NCBI GenBank assembly: GCA_947502975.1
Contig: CANNBV010000001.1
Location: 124,001 to 188,000 of the forward strand
Source of the DNA: an uncultured Flavobacteriaceae bacterium
GTDB lineage: Bacteria > Bacteroidota > Bacteroidia > Flavobacteriales > Flavobacteriaceae
DNA: 64,000 bases
Reading direction: 5' to 3'
Notes under the pieces: generated by a model
Databases searched by the model: none
Seen by the model: the letters and a program-made list of their open reading frames with translations, nothing else
What the model was told of the DNA's origin: nothing
Made by a program: the position numbers and the translations under genes
In this document: piece by piece, positions 8,696-17,141 of the stretch
Position numbering within the stretch: the first letter of the stretch is position 1
Layout of the letters: every line of letters starts with the position of its first letter

Positions 8696-9628
8696 TTAGC
8701 TTTTGAGAAACGTTTTAGTTCTTTTAAAGGAAATAGTGTTGTTATAAAACTTAGGTTTCTCATTCTTATCCCAAATACCCCAATATGCTCCCACATCGCC
8801 TTCGGCTCCAACTTTCCAAGATTCATCAAAAGACGAAAAATAAAAGATGTCAATATCATCCTCTTGAGCCCATAATTGGGTATTTATAAAATACTTCATC
8901 GCATTTTCTTCTGATGGAAAAGCACCATTTAGACCTTCGCCTTCACTCGGCCACCCAGTTTCTGAGATGATTACCTTTTTACCATTGGCTGCTTTTAAAG
9001 CTTTATTGTACATATCTTTCATGTAAATTAGAGAGTATTCTATACTACAGCCTTCCCAATATGGATAACAGTTTGCCAATATAACATCACAAGCTTCTGT
9101 TATTTTTGGTCTTAATGTGAACTCATAATAAGCGTCTACATAGCCCACAGGAATGTTGGTTATTTCATTTTTCACATCATATATAAATGCAATAAGCTCT
9201 TCTTCTGTTAAATCGCCTCTATACATGACTTCATTTCCTACTGCTGCAATATCAACAATACCGTCATTAGCCAATTGTTTTAATCCAGCAATCTCTTTTT
9301 TATTAATTTCTGGTTCATCACCTAACCAGGCCCCTACCATAGTTTTCATTCCCATTTCTTTGGCAATTTTAGGTATTAATTCATTTCCTTCTGTACATGA
9401 AAATGAACGCACCCATTTGGTGTATGGTTTAATAATGTTTAAACGTTTTCGTATTTGCTTTTCAGAAAGTTGGTCGCCTGGCTTCTGTCCTTCTACATAA
9501 GGACTAAATCCAATACCGTGCATACCGCCTTTAAGTACTCTTTTAAAGCAATTCTGTAAACCCTTTTTTGTTTTGTTGTCGAGGTTGTAACCTGACAAAG
9601 ACATTATTTTATTAGACCGAAATGACAT
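8696..9628 (-). CDS. Cytosolic GH17 beta-1,3-glucanase-like enzyme (copy B)
   Basis: This is a GH17-family (clan GH-A) enzyme, expected to hydrolyse or transglycosylate linear beta-1,3-glucan oligosaccharides. At 310 residues it is a lone TIM barrel. The acid/base is likely Glu133 in AAVGNEVMYR, and the nucleophile Glu223 in VIISETGWPS, the GH17 signature. The C-terminal FYFSSFDESWK block is also family-typical. There is no signal peptide, so it should act in the cytosol on imported oligosaccharides. It lies 16 bases downstream of an MFS transporter gene, and the pair repeats the arrangement at 11222-14285. It clearly resembles the GH17 at 11222-12133 (shared VGAWLG, AAVGNEV, GYVDAYYEF, YPYWEGC). 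Confidence 0.88.
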   Translation of the reverse strand: MSFRSNKIMSLSGYNLDNKTKKGLQNCFKRVLKGGMHGIGFSPYVEGQKPGDQLSEKQIRKRLNIIKPYTKWVRSFSCTEGNELIPKIAKEMGMKTMVGAWLGDEPEINKKEIAGLKQLANDGIVDIAAVGNEVMYRGDLTEEELIAFIYDVKNEITNIPVGYVDAYYEFTLRPKITEACDVILANCYPYWEGCSIEYSLIYMKDMYNKALKAANGKKVIISETGWPSEGEGLNGAFPSEENAMKYFINTQLWAQEDDIDIFYFSSFDESWKVGAEGDVGAYWGIWDKNEKPKFYNNTISFKRTKTFLKS

Positions 9629-9644
9629 TTACTCTATAATTTCT

Positions 9645-11075
9645 TTACTTTAATTTACTTTTCCTTTTATCTAATTCTGCTCTAATTTCATTGGCCCGTG
9701 CTTCGGTAACATCATAATCTCGCATAATATACATAGCAATAAGAGTACCTGCCATAGGGAAAAAACAGAAGAACGCATGTAGCCCATCGACTGCAGATTG
9801 TTGATCTGTAGTAACCAAGTCTGGATTAAATCCAACAATAGCAATAATAACACCACTAAGTCCTCCAGCAATTGCAAATCCCACCTTAACCATCCACCAA
9901 TAAATAGCACCAAAAATACCTTCCCTTCGTAATCCAGAGTTTAATTCATCAATGTCAATGACATCTGCTGTCATAGACATCATAATGGTGAATAAACCAC
10001 CGATTCCGAAAGAAAAAAATGGTAGTGCTATGATGTATAACCATGGTTTCCCTGGAACAAATAGAAACCAAAGCATGATGTATCCAATAACAGAGATGCC
10101 TTGAGATACCAGAAATGCTTTTTTCTTTCCTATAACCTTAGACATCCAAGTTACTATAGGAATAACTATAAACGTGGTGCCCAAAGCGCCTAAACACCCA
10201 AATAATGACACCCAAATACCTGTGGCGCCAGCATCACCATTAAATAGCTTATATACGATAACAAAAAACGTAAGTGCTGCCACAGTATTAAAAGCATTGT
10301 ATACTAAGAATGTAGCGCCGCATAATTTTCTAAACTCCTTAATCTTAAATGCTTCTATAAAGCTGAAATAAATATTTTTTAAGCTTCTCCCAACACTTGA
10401 TATTTTGAGTGGCTCGTAGTCTTCTTCTAGGGTAGACTTACTTTTTATAAATAATGCAGGAACCATAGCGCAAATAGCACAGGGGATAGCCACCCATATA
10501 GCTAATTCCCTAACTGCTACTTCTGCAGATGGGAACCATTCTGGATCGTACATAATTACCCAAAACCATGGTGCTATCACCCAAGCCCATTGGCCAATCC
10601 ATTGTGCTACAGCCATAATATTAGTGCGCTCGTGAAAATCATCGCTCATTTCATAGCCCATAGCTACATATGGTACACTAAAAAACGTAAGCCCTATGTA
10701 AAATACAACAGACCATAAAAAGAAATACCAGAAGTTAAATTGTAGTGTGTTTTCCTTAAAAAGTTGCCACATAAATATATAAGCAACTCCCATAATTATT
10801 GCTCCAATAAGAACGTACTGTCTTCTTCTTCCCCATTTAGATCTCGTATTATCTGAGATATAGCCCATAATTGGATCTGTAATGGCATCAAAAATTCTTG
10901 GGAAAAAATATATAAGCGACCACATCCAACCTGGGAAACCTAAATCTTGTACTAAGACAACCATAAATATCCCTAGGATAGCTGGAAACATTTGATTGGC
11001 TAGCATACCTACTCCAAATGCTACTTTTTGCCCAAAAGGAACTTTATTTCTAGATGCTGTCTTAGTCATTGACAT
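9645..11075 (-). CDS. MFS/GPH-type sugar:cation symporter (copy B)
   Basis: This is a 12-helix inner-membrane transporter of the glycoside-pentoside-hexuronide (GPH) branch of MFS, 476 residues long. The N-terminal half holds the GPH motif DAITDPIMGYISDNTRSKWGRRR, with the acidic residues that couple cation and sugar in the MelB family. Loop segments after helix 6 and the C-terminal amphipathic tail match the second copy at 12855-14285 (same length, same start FGQKVAFG/FGQKAAFG, same DVIDIDELNSG/DVCDLDELVNG region). It lies directly upstream of a cytosolic GH17 in the same run, so its substrate is probably a linear beta-1,3-glucan oligosaccharide (laminaribiose or longer). The substrate is inferred from context only. 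Confidence 0.88.
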   Translation of the reverse strand: MSMTKTASRNKVPFGQKVAFGVGMLANQMFPAILGIFMVVLVQDLGFPGWMWSLIYFFPRIFDAITDPIMGYISDNTRSKWGRRRQYVLIGAIIMGVAYIFMWQLFKENTLQFNFWYFFLWSVVFYIGLTFFSVPYVAMGYEMSDDFHERTNIMAVAQWIGQWAWVIAPWFWVIMYDPEWFPSAEVAVRELAIWVAIPCAICAMVPALFIKSKSTLEEDYEPLKISSVGRSLKNIYFSFIEAFKIKEFRKLCGATFLVYNAFNTVAALTFFVIVYKLFNGDAGATGIWVSLFGCLGALGTTFIVIPIVTWMSKVIGKKKAFLVSQGISVIGYIMLWFLFVPGKPWLYIIALPFFSFGIGGLFTIMMSMTADVIDIDELNSGLRREGIFGAIYWWMVKVGFAIAGGLSGVIIAIVGFNPDLVTTDQQSAVDGLHAFFCFFPMAGTLIAMYIMRDYDVTEARANEIRAELDKRKSKLK

Positions 11076-11221
11076 GATTTAGTGTTATTTATTTTGAATT
11101 TCTTTATTCCGCTTTCATTGATTAATGGGTACTGAAACCAATGCACAAAAGCACCTTAATGATGTTAATGGCAAATACTATTTAATTTTGATAATTTTAT
11201 ATATAAGTTTTTACTCGACTT

Positions 11222-12133
11222 TTAAAACTTTAAATTCTCATGCTTATCCCATAGACCCCAATACGCTCCAACATCACCTTCGTCTCCAGTTTTCCATGAT
11301 TCATCAAAAGATGAAAAATAAAATAATGGGATATCATTTTCTTCAGTCCATCGTACGGTATCAATAAAATATTTCATAGCGCTAGTATCACTAGCAATGG
11401 CCCCATCTAAACCTCCTCCTTGACTTGGCCAACCAGTTTCCGTGATAATAATTGGCTTACCTTGAGCAGCATCTACAACAGAACCAAACATGGCTTGCAT
11501 ATGCCCTAAAGCATACTCTATAGGGCATCCTTCCCAATAAGGGTATAAATTTGCTAACACAACATCAGTGCTTTCAACTAAAATAGGATGTCTTGAAAAT
11601 TCGTAATATGCATCTACATATCCCACTGGTATATCTAAACCCGCTAAAGCTTCTTTAACACGAGTAATATAACCAACGAGCTCACCTAAGGTTAAATCAT
11701 TTCGATATAGCACTTCATTACCAACCGCAGCAACATCAACATTTCCATCTTTAGCAAGTTTTATTAAACCTTCTATTTCCTTTTCATTATCTTCTTTGTC
11801 ATTACCAAGCCACGCACCGACCAGAGTTTTAAGGCCATGCTTTTTTGCCATCATTGGTACATATTCATTCCCTTCAATACATGAAAACGAGCGTATAGCT
11901 CCAACATAAGGTTTTAAAATTTTTACACGCTGCTCTACTTGCTCCATACTAATATCATCTCCAGGAGATTGCCCATCTTTGTACATGCTAAAACATATGC
12001 CATGAAAACCATCTTTTATGGTTTTATGCCATAAAGCTTTCAATGCTTCAATCGAGTAATCTGAAAGATTAATACCTTTAGTCGCTTTTTGACTATATCT
12101 TGATTTATAATATGATTCTTCTCTATAGGACAT
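11222..12133 (-). CDS. Cytosolic GH17 beta-1,3-glucanase-like enzyme (copy A)
   Basis: This is a 303-residue GH17 TIM barrel without a signal peptide. The likely acid/base is Glu140 in AAVGNEVLYR and the nucleophile Glu232 in IIITETGWPS. The C-terminal FYFSSFDESWKTG block matches the GH17 at 8696-9628. It should process beta-1,3-oligoglucosides in the cytosol, next to the GH149 phosphorylase. GH17 proteins in marine laminarin loci include exo-acting hydrolases and, elsewhere, glucanosyltransferases, so either activity is possible. The gene follows the 204-residue membrane protein gene by 57 bases. The 146-base spacer after it, before the next MFS gene, holds nothing I can support. Confidence 0.88.
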   Translation of the reverse strand: MSYREESYYKSRYSQKATKGINLSDYSIEALKALWHKTIKDGFHGICFSMYKDGQSPGDDISMEQVEQRVKILKPYVGAIRSFSCIEGNEYVPMMAKKHGLKTLVGAWLGNDKEDNEKEIEGLIKLAKDGNVDVAAVGNEVLYRNDLTLGELVGYITRVKEALAGLDIPVGYVDAYYEFSRHPILVESTDVVLANLYPYWEGCPIEYALGHMQAMFGSVVDAAQGKPIIITETGWPSQGGGLDGAIASDTSAMKYFIDTVRWTEENDIPLFYFSSFDESWKTGDEGDVGAYWGLWDKHENLKF

Positions 12134-12190
12134 TTGATTTTCTTTTTATCAATTTATTTACATTTCAACACTTAGAAAGTTGACATAACT

Positions 12191-12805
12191 TTAAAATACG
12201 CCTCTACAATTCTTTCTAGTATATATTTTAATTCTGTCTACTTCCTTGGCTCCTGAGGGTAATTCTTCAAGTTTTAATCCGGGGTAATCATCTGCCTCTT
12301 TCCATTTTGCTATTGTCTCACTAAAAAATGAAGAAGAAGCGGCATCAGCTTCATAAATTATAAGATCATAAGCCTCTCCCAAATCACCACCGAAACGTGT
12401 CACAACCTGCCATTCACCTTCTCTTTTGTAGGAGGTATTTGTATGGTCTGATTGCGGATAATAACGGTCGTCTGTTGGTCTAATTAATACCCAAATATCA
12501 TTTTTATTAGACTCTGGATAGACACCCATTGTTAAAATTCTACAATCAACAGAATCCTTGTCTACTGGAGACACAACTTTTATAGAACTCACTGGTCCTG
12601 TAATTTTCAACTTATTTCCAGTTGAAACTTGTTCAATTTGAGTGTTATAATTGACTAAATCAGAAGAGTAACTACTGTAAATCATCATTAACACACCAAG
12701 GATTCCTATGGGTATCCCTAGTTTAGAGCCTCCTCTTTTGCTAGCGAGTAACCCAATTATTATAAATAAAACTCCTACTATTAGTATTATTATTTTAGTT
12801 GACAT
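12191..12805 (-). CDS. Unknown two-helix membrane protein in the glucan locus
   Basis: I do not recognise this 204-residue protein. Two hydrophobic segments lie at the N-terminus (IIILIVGVLFIIIGLLA and GIPIGILGVLMMIYSSY), joined by a short basic turn (SKRGGSK). A soluble domain of about 150 residues follows, with several Trp and Tyr residues (WVLIRPTDDRYYPQ, GEWQVVTRFGGD). The positive turn between the helices suggests that N- and C-termini are both periplasmic, placing the soluble domain outside the cytosol. It lies between an MFS transporter and a cytosolic GH17 in the same operon, so it could be a transporter accessory or sensor. Function is unknown. Confidence 0.7.
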   Translation of the reverse strand: MSTKIIILIVGVLFIIIGLLASKRGGSKLGIPIGILGVLMMIYSSYSSDLVNYNTQIEQVSTGNKLKITGPVSSIKVVSPVDKDSVDCRILTMGVYPESNKNDIWVLIRPTDDRYYPQSDHTNTSYKREGEWQVVTRFGGDLGEAYDLIIYEADAASSSFFSETIAKWKEADDYPGLKLEELPSGAKEVDRIKIYTRKNCRGVF

Positions 12806-12854
12806 TTTATTGTTTTTTTAGTTTTTTAATATGCTTAACAACAATTCACGGTTG

Positions 12855-14285
12855 TTATAATACGCCTCTTCTTTCTTCTAATTGCTCTTTAATTTCTTTT
12901 GCTCTATCTTCAGAAAGACTGTATTTCCACATTGCCCAAATTGCTAAACCTGCTGTAACAACAGGGAAAACAATATCAGCAATTCTTAGATTTAATATGG
13001 TTTCTTCTGATTGTGTTGCTAGTCCGCCATCAAATCCAATAAGTTGAAGCACTAAACCTCCAAAAACCAAGGCAAGACCTTGTCCTAATTTTACAACCCA
13101 CCAGTACAATGCGCCGAAAGTTCCTTCTTTACGAGGCATCCCATTTACTAATTCGTCCAAATCACAAACATCTGCAGTCATACTCATCATAAGTGTAAAT
13201 AAACTTCCAAGGCCAAATGACATCAATGGTATAGGAATGAACATTAACCAAGGATTTTCTGGTGTAAACGCCCACCATTTAAGGATATAACCAACAATTG
13301 AGAGTGCTGTTGAAATAATAAAAGCATTTTTCTTACCCCATTTATTGGCCATAGCAGATACAATTGGAATAACAAATAAAGCAGACACTAAAGCGCTTAT
13401 TGAGCTAAACCATGCAGGCCAAGTTCCAGTTGCACCGTAATCACCATTAAACAAGTAAAATACAATAATGAAGAAACTAAATGAAGCTACGATTTGAAAT
13501 CCGTTAAATACCAAAAATGTTGCACCACACAATTTCATAAAAGGTTTGTTTTTTACGGCTTCGCCAATACTTGACACTAAATCTTTTAGATTACTAAATA
13601 TAGTCTTAAGTGTAAGCTTTTTTCTATCACCCATATTTCCAGCGTCAATACCACGACAAAATATGGCTGGTAATATTCCTAGAAGCAAACAGCCCAATCC
13701 TACATATAGTGCTAATGTTCTAATGCCAATTGCTTGACTTTCGAAGATATTTTCATTAGGTATCATTGGCCAAAACCAAGGGACAATAACCCAAGCAATT
13801 AAACCAACCGTTTGAGAGAAGGCCATTAAACGGGTTCTTTCATTATAATCAGTAGTCATTTCAAAACCAAGCCCTACTAATGGTGTGGCAAACATGGTAT
13901 TGCCTATTAAAAAAACCAGAGACATTATTAAAAAATACCAAAAGTTGAACGTGGCAGAGTTGTTCTCATCCATTTGCCAAAGCAAAACGAAAAATATGGC
14001 ACTTAAAATGGCTCCAACAAAAATATAGGGTCTTCTACGCCCATATTTTGAACTTGTATTATCAGATATGAACCCCATTACAGGATCGGTAATAGCATCA
14101 AAAATTCGAGGCAGTCCCCCCAATATTCCAGCCTGAAGAGGATCCATTCCAAAGACCGTAAGCAGAAAGAACATGAATACACCTAAAGCCCCAGGAAGTA
14201 AATTTAAAACTAAATGACCAGCTCCAAAAGCTGCTTTTTGCCCAAAAGGCACTTTACTTGTTGCTGCTGTTTTTACGTTTGGCAT
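12855..14285 (-). CDS. MFS/GPH-type sugar:cation symporter (copy A)
   Basis: This is a 476-residue, 12-helix inner-membrane symporter of the GPH branch. The signature DAITDPVMGFISDNTSSKYGRRR sits at the start of the second helix and loop. It shares length and overall sequence with the MFS at 9645-11075 (PFGQKAAFG start, KLCGATFLVFNGF, MMSMTADVCDLDELVNG). It lies 40 bases downstream of the GH30 gene and upstream of the 204-residue membrane protein and a GH17 gene. I infer import of debranched beta-1,3-glucan oligosaccharides from the periplasm. Two diverged copies may separate substrates by chain length or linkage, but nothing in the sequence settles this. Confidence 0.88.
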   Translation of the reverse strand: MPNVKTAATSKVPFGQKAAFGAGHLVLNLLPGALGVFMFFLLTVFGMDPLQAGILGGLPRIFDAITDPVMGFISDNTSSKYGRRRPYIFVGAILSAIFFVLLWQMDENNSATFNFWYFLIMSLVFLIGNTMFATPLVGLGFEMTTDYNERTRLMAFSQTVGLIAWVIVPWFWPMIPNENIFESQAIGIRTLALYVGLGCLLLGILPAIFCRGIDAGNMGDRKKLTLKTIFSNLKDLVSSIGEAVKNKPFMKLCGATFLVFNGFQIVASFSFFIIVFYLFNGDYGATGTWPAWFSSISALVSALFVIPIVSAMANKWGKKNAFIISTALSIVGYILKWWAFTPENPWLMFIPIPLMSFGLGSLFTLMMSMTADVCDLDELVNGMPRKEGTFGALYWWVVKLGQGLALVFGGLVLQLIGFDGGLATQSEETILNLRIADIVFPVVTAGLAIWAMWKYSLSEDRAKEIKEQLEERRGVL

Positions 14286-14325
14286 AATTTTAATTTTTTT
14301 AGTTAGTTAGTTGGTTAATTCTGGT

Positions 14326-15828
14326 TTATGATTTAGGAATCACAATGGTTTGTATAGCTTGCGCATCTATTGAAAATTCTACCTTCTTTTTATTTAGTGA
14401 TAGGCTTATGGATTTGGGGATTTGTAATTCATTAAAAAGTACAATAGCAATTGAGCCGTCTGGATTTTGAGCAGCAGTTGCCATTAATTTATCATCAGAA
14501 CTTTGTAAACCAATAACTTTAGCTTCTGGTCTGATGTATTTGCTAAAATGAGCCATAGTATGGTAAAGAGGCGTGAAGTATACCTCATCAGTATCTGGGT
14601 TGACAATTACAGGAGCAATACACCAGTTTTTAAACCAGTTTGGACCTCCTTTTGTGTCTAACACCATGTTCCAATCTACCCATCCATCTACCCAGTTATT
14701 TAGGCAACCTATGATGTCTCTTGCGTATCGATTTACAGGTGCATATTTTGGATGCATATGCTTGTCTTCTTCTGGAGCCCAATCCCAACCCCAATCTGTG
14801 GCTTCTTTTTTCCAGTACCATGCATCATCCTCCCATACAGGTGTTTCTGCATCTACACAAGCTTCAGATTGAATTAAAAGTTTATTTGGTGCTTTGTTAT
14901 GAGCGTATTGCAATTCTTCAGGAAACACCTCAAAAGTACTCGCATACCAGTGAATAGCTGTTCCATCAAAATACTTTGATGTTTCTTCATTTTTAAATTG
15001 AGAATCTACCCATTCTTTTAAGTGTTCTCTGTTTTGATCGTATCCCAAAATTTTCAGTTCTCCTTTTCCGTCTGCTTCTAATTTTGGTCCCAAATAATTC
15101 TGAACAAAGTCGGTCATTTCGTCTGGTGTGTAATGCATACTTTCCCAGTTATTCCCATTACCTAAAGGTTCGTTCTCTACAGTAAACCCCCAAATATCAA
15201 TACCTTCAGCTTTATAAGCGTCTACATATTTAGAGAAGAATAATGCCCACGTATCATAATATTCAGGTAATAATTTACCACCAACCCAATTGTTATTATC
15301 TTTCATCCAAGGCGCTGCAGTCCATGGCGATCCGAAAATCTTAAAGCCATCTTTAGAAGCTGCCATGGCATCTTTTATGAACGGAATTAAATCATCTTTA
15401 TCTTCTTCAATAGTAAAATGCTCCAATTCTTTGTCTCCTGCAACTGGAGCATATGAATAGTTACTTACTGAAAAATCACAAGAGTTCATATGCGTTCTTG
15501 TTAGAGAATAATGAGCGCCTTCTTCACTAAAATAAGCGTCGATAATTTTCTTGCGGTTTTCTTTACTTAACTTATTCAAAAGAAACGCTGAAGATTCGGT
15601 AAATGCACCTCCAAAACCTGTAATGGTTTGGAATTTTTGTTCAGGATTCAACGTTATAGTCACTAAACTATCTGCTTCTACAAAGTCAGCAAGTTTAGTT
15701 AGTTTATTCCCTTTTGCAGAAGTTTCATAGACATCAACCTGCAAATTATTGTTCGCTTGTTTATTCGTTTCTTTACAACTCATAACAACTAAAAAAAGGC
15801 AGATTATATTTATTTTTAAAAACTTCAT
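14326..15828 (-). CDS. GH30 lipoprotein, probable beta-1,6-glucanase
   Basis: This is a 500-residue GH30 enzyme with a lipobox (LVVMSC, Cys18), so it is anchored in the outer membrane or faces the periplasm. The TIM barrel begins near residue 65 (QTITGFGGAFTESSAF, a GH30 hallmark). The acid/base is Glu220 in GFTVENEPLG and the nucleophile Glu322 in LLIQSEACVD. A small beta-domain wraps the barrel at the C-terminus (PDGSIAIVLFNEL). In marine flavobacterial laminarin loci, GH30 enzymes remove the beta-1,6-linked glucose side chains of laminarin, and the context supports that here. Glucosylceramidase is the classic family activity but makes little sense in this operon. Confidence 0.88.
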   Translation of the reverse strand: MKFLKINIICLFLVVMSCKETNKQANNNLQVDVYETSAKGNKLTKLADFVEADSLVTITLNPEQKFQTITGFGGAFTESSAFLLNKLSKENRKKIIDAYFSEEGAHYSLTRTHMNSCDFSVSNYSYAPVAGDKELEHFTIEEDKDDLIPFIKDAMAASKDGFKIFGSPWTAAPWMKDNNNWVGGKLLPEYYDTWALFFSKYVDAYKAEGIDIWGFTVENEPLGNGNNWESMHYTPDEMTDFVQNYLGPKLEADGKGELKILGYDQNREHLKEWVDSQFKNEETSKYFDGTAIHWYASTFEVFPEELQYAHNKAPNKLLIQSEACVDAETPVWEDDAWYWKKEATDWGWDWAPEEDKHMHPKYAPVNRYARDIIGCLNNWVDGWVDWNMVLDTKGGPNWFKNWCIAPVIVNPDTDEVYFTPLYHTMAHFSKYIRPEAKVIGLQSSDDKLMATAAQNPDGSIAIVLFNELQIPKSISLSLNKKKVEFSIDAQAIQTIVIPKS

Positions 15829-15840
15829 TTTATACTTTTT

Positions 15841-17139
15841 TTAATGTGATTGGTTTGTTTCTGTCGCAGACGGAGGAACCAAGACATCTTTCATTAAAGC
15901 TTGCTTATCTCCATCATAGGTTTTGGTTATAGGGTTTCCGTTTCTCGTTAACCCTTTAAATGTGCCTTTATCTACCTCATCCCAAAGCGCATATTTTGCT
16001 TTGCCATCAACCGTAAATAATCCAAAGTGTTTTTCGGAGTTACCAGAGTTATCTCCTCCTTTCCATGGTTCATCAAAACCTTCAAAATAAAAACATGACA
16101 TTCCCGCTTCGTTAGTCCAATCTCTCATATGCTTGTAATACAAAGCTTCTTTATACTCGTCGCATGCTCTTGAACCTCCTGCGCCATATTGACCAGAAGA
16201 AAAACTTGCCCACCCTGTTTCGCCAATATGAATAGGCTTATCAACACCCAAACTTTCCATATATTTTTTTACATTTCCTGATTGCATAATGGCATAGTCT
16301 TTTGCTCTTTGCATTGAGATTTCAATCTTTTCCATATCTGTTTTACCATCAAGACCATCTTGATTTAGCCAAAATTCTGGTTGATAATGCGTATCATGCA
16401 TAGGGTAGGTGTGTACAGAAAGAAAATCCACAGCTTTAATTAAGTTATTCAAATCTTCTACGTGATATTCTTCGCCGCCACCGCCCCAAGACGCAAAATT
16501 ATCTGAACTAGTCACCCATAAATCTTTAGATAACTTTCCTTCTTTCTTTAAATCTTGAAGGTAGTTTACCCATTTTAAGATAACCCATGGCTCAACATAA
16601 TAAGTTGCAGCCCATTTAACCATAGCTTCATTTCCAACAGCAATCACTTTTACAATGTCTGGGTATTGATTAGCAAGCGCCACTGCTTTTTCCATTTGTG
16701 GTGTGTTATCCGCGCTTTCTTCATTGTGAATCGGTTCTTGATCTGTCCATGCATTTTTACAGTCTATCCAAGCGCCTAGCATCACGTACATTTCAAAGTT
16801 TGAGTCTTCTTTTTTTAATTCACTTATAACTTTCAAAAGATTTTCAGCTTGAGGTAGATGCACCTTATATGTTCTCAGCATTCTTATACCTAGAGCATGT
16901 AAGATTTTCATATCTTCCTTTAATTCACCTAATGTTGGTTCAATGCTATGATCTGGATGCCTGTAACCACCGTAAGACATGGCTAAATAATCCGGATTTC
17001 CCAAAATATCTTTTGCAGTTAATTCTTGTTTTTCTTCCACTTGATCCACTTCTTTCTTTTTGGATTTACCACAAGACCATATAACACCGATAACTAAAAT
17101 CAGCGCACAATATCTTATGATTGATACATTGTTTTTCAT
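15841..17139 (-). CDS. GH17-like lipoprotein
   Basis: This is a 432-residue clan GH-A enzyme of the GH17 type, lipid-anchored through Cys23 (GVIWSCGKS) and so outside the cytosol. The acid/base is likely Glu171 (VIAVGNEAMV) and the nucleophile Glu307 (IHIGETGWAS). The C-terminus has FYFEGFDEPWKGG and a short tail (GNPITKTYDGDK...LVPPSATE). It is a close paralogue of the next gene upstream (17142-18362), which lacks a signal peptide; the two are 2 bases apart. It belongs to a different GH17 subgroup from the shorter enzymes at 8696-9628 and 11222-12133. Activity on laminarin oligosaccharides is inferred. Confidence 0.85.
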   Translation of the reverse strand: MKNNVSIIRYCALILVIGVIWSCGKSKKKEVDQVEEKQELTAKDILGNPDYLAMSYGGYRHPDHSIEPTLGELKEDMKILHALGIRMLRTYKVHLPQAENLLKVISELKKEDSNFEMYVMLGAWIDCKNAWTDQEPIHNEESADNTPQMEKAVALANQYPDIVKVIAVGNEAMVKWAATYYVEPWVILKWVNYLQDLKKEGKLSKDLWVTSSDNFASWGGGGEEYHVEDLNNLIKAVDFLSVHTYPMHDTHYQPEFWLNQDGLDGKTDMEKIEISMQRAKDYAIMQSGNVKKYMESLGVDKPIHIGETGWASFSSGQYGAGGSRACDEYKEALYYKHMRDWTNEAGMSCFYFEGFDEPWKGGDNSGNSEKHFGLFTVDGKAKYALWDEVDKGTFKGLTRNGNPITKTYDGDKQALMKDVLVPPSATETNQSH

Positions 17140-17141
17140 AA

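Noticed and set aside
8614-8875. Small ORFs on both strands beside the GH17 stop
   Set aside because: They overlap the GH17 coding end in other frames and have no recognisable features.
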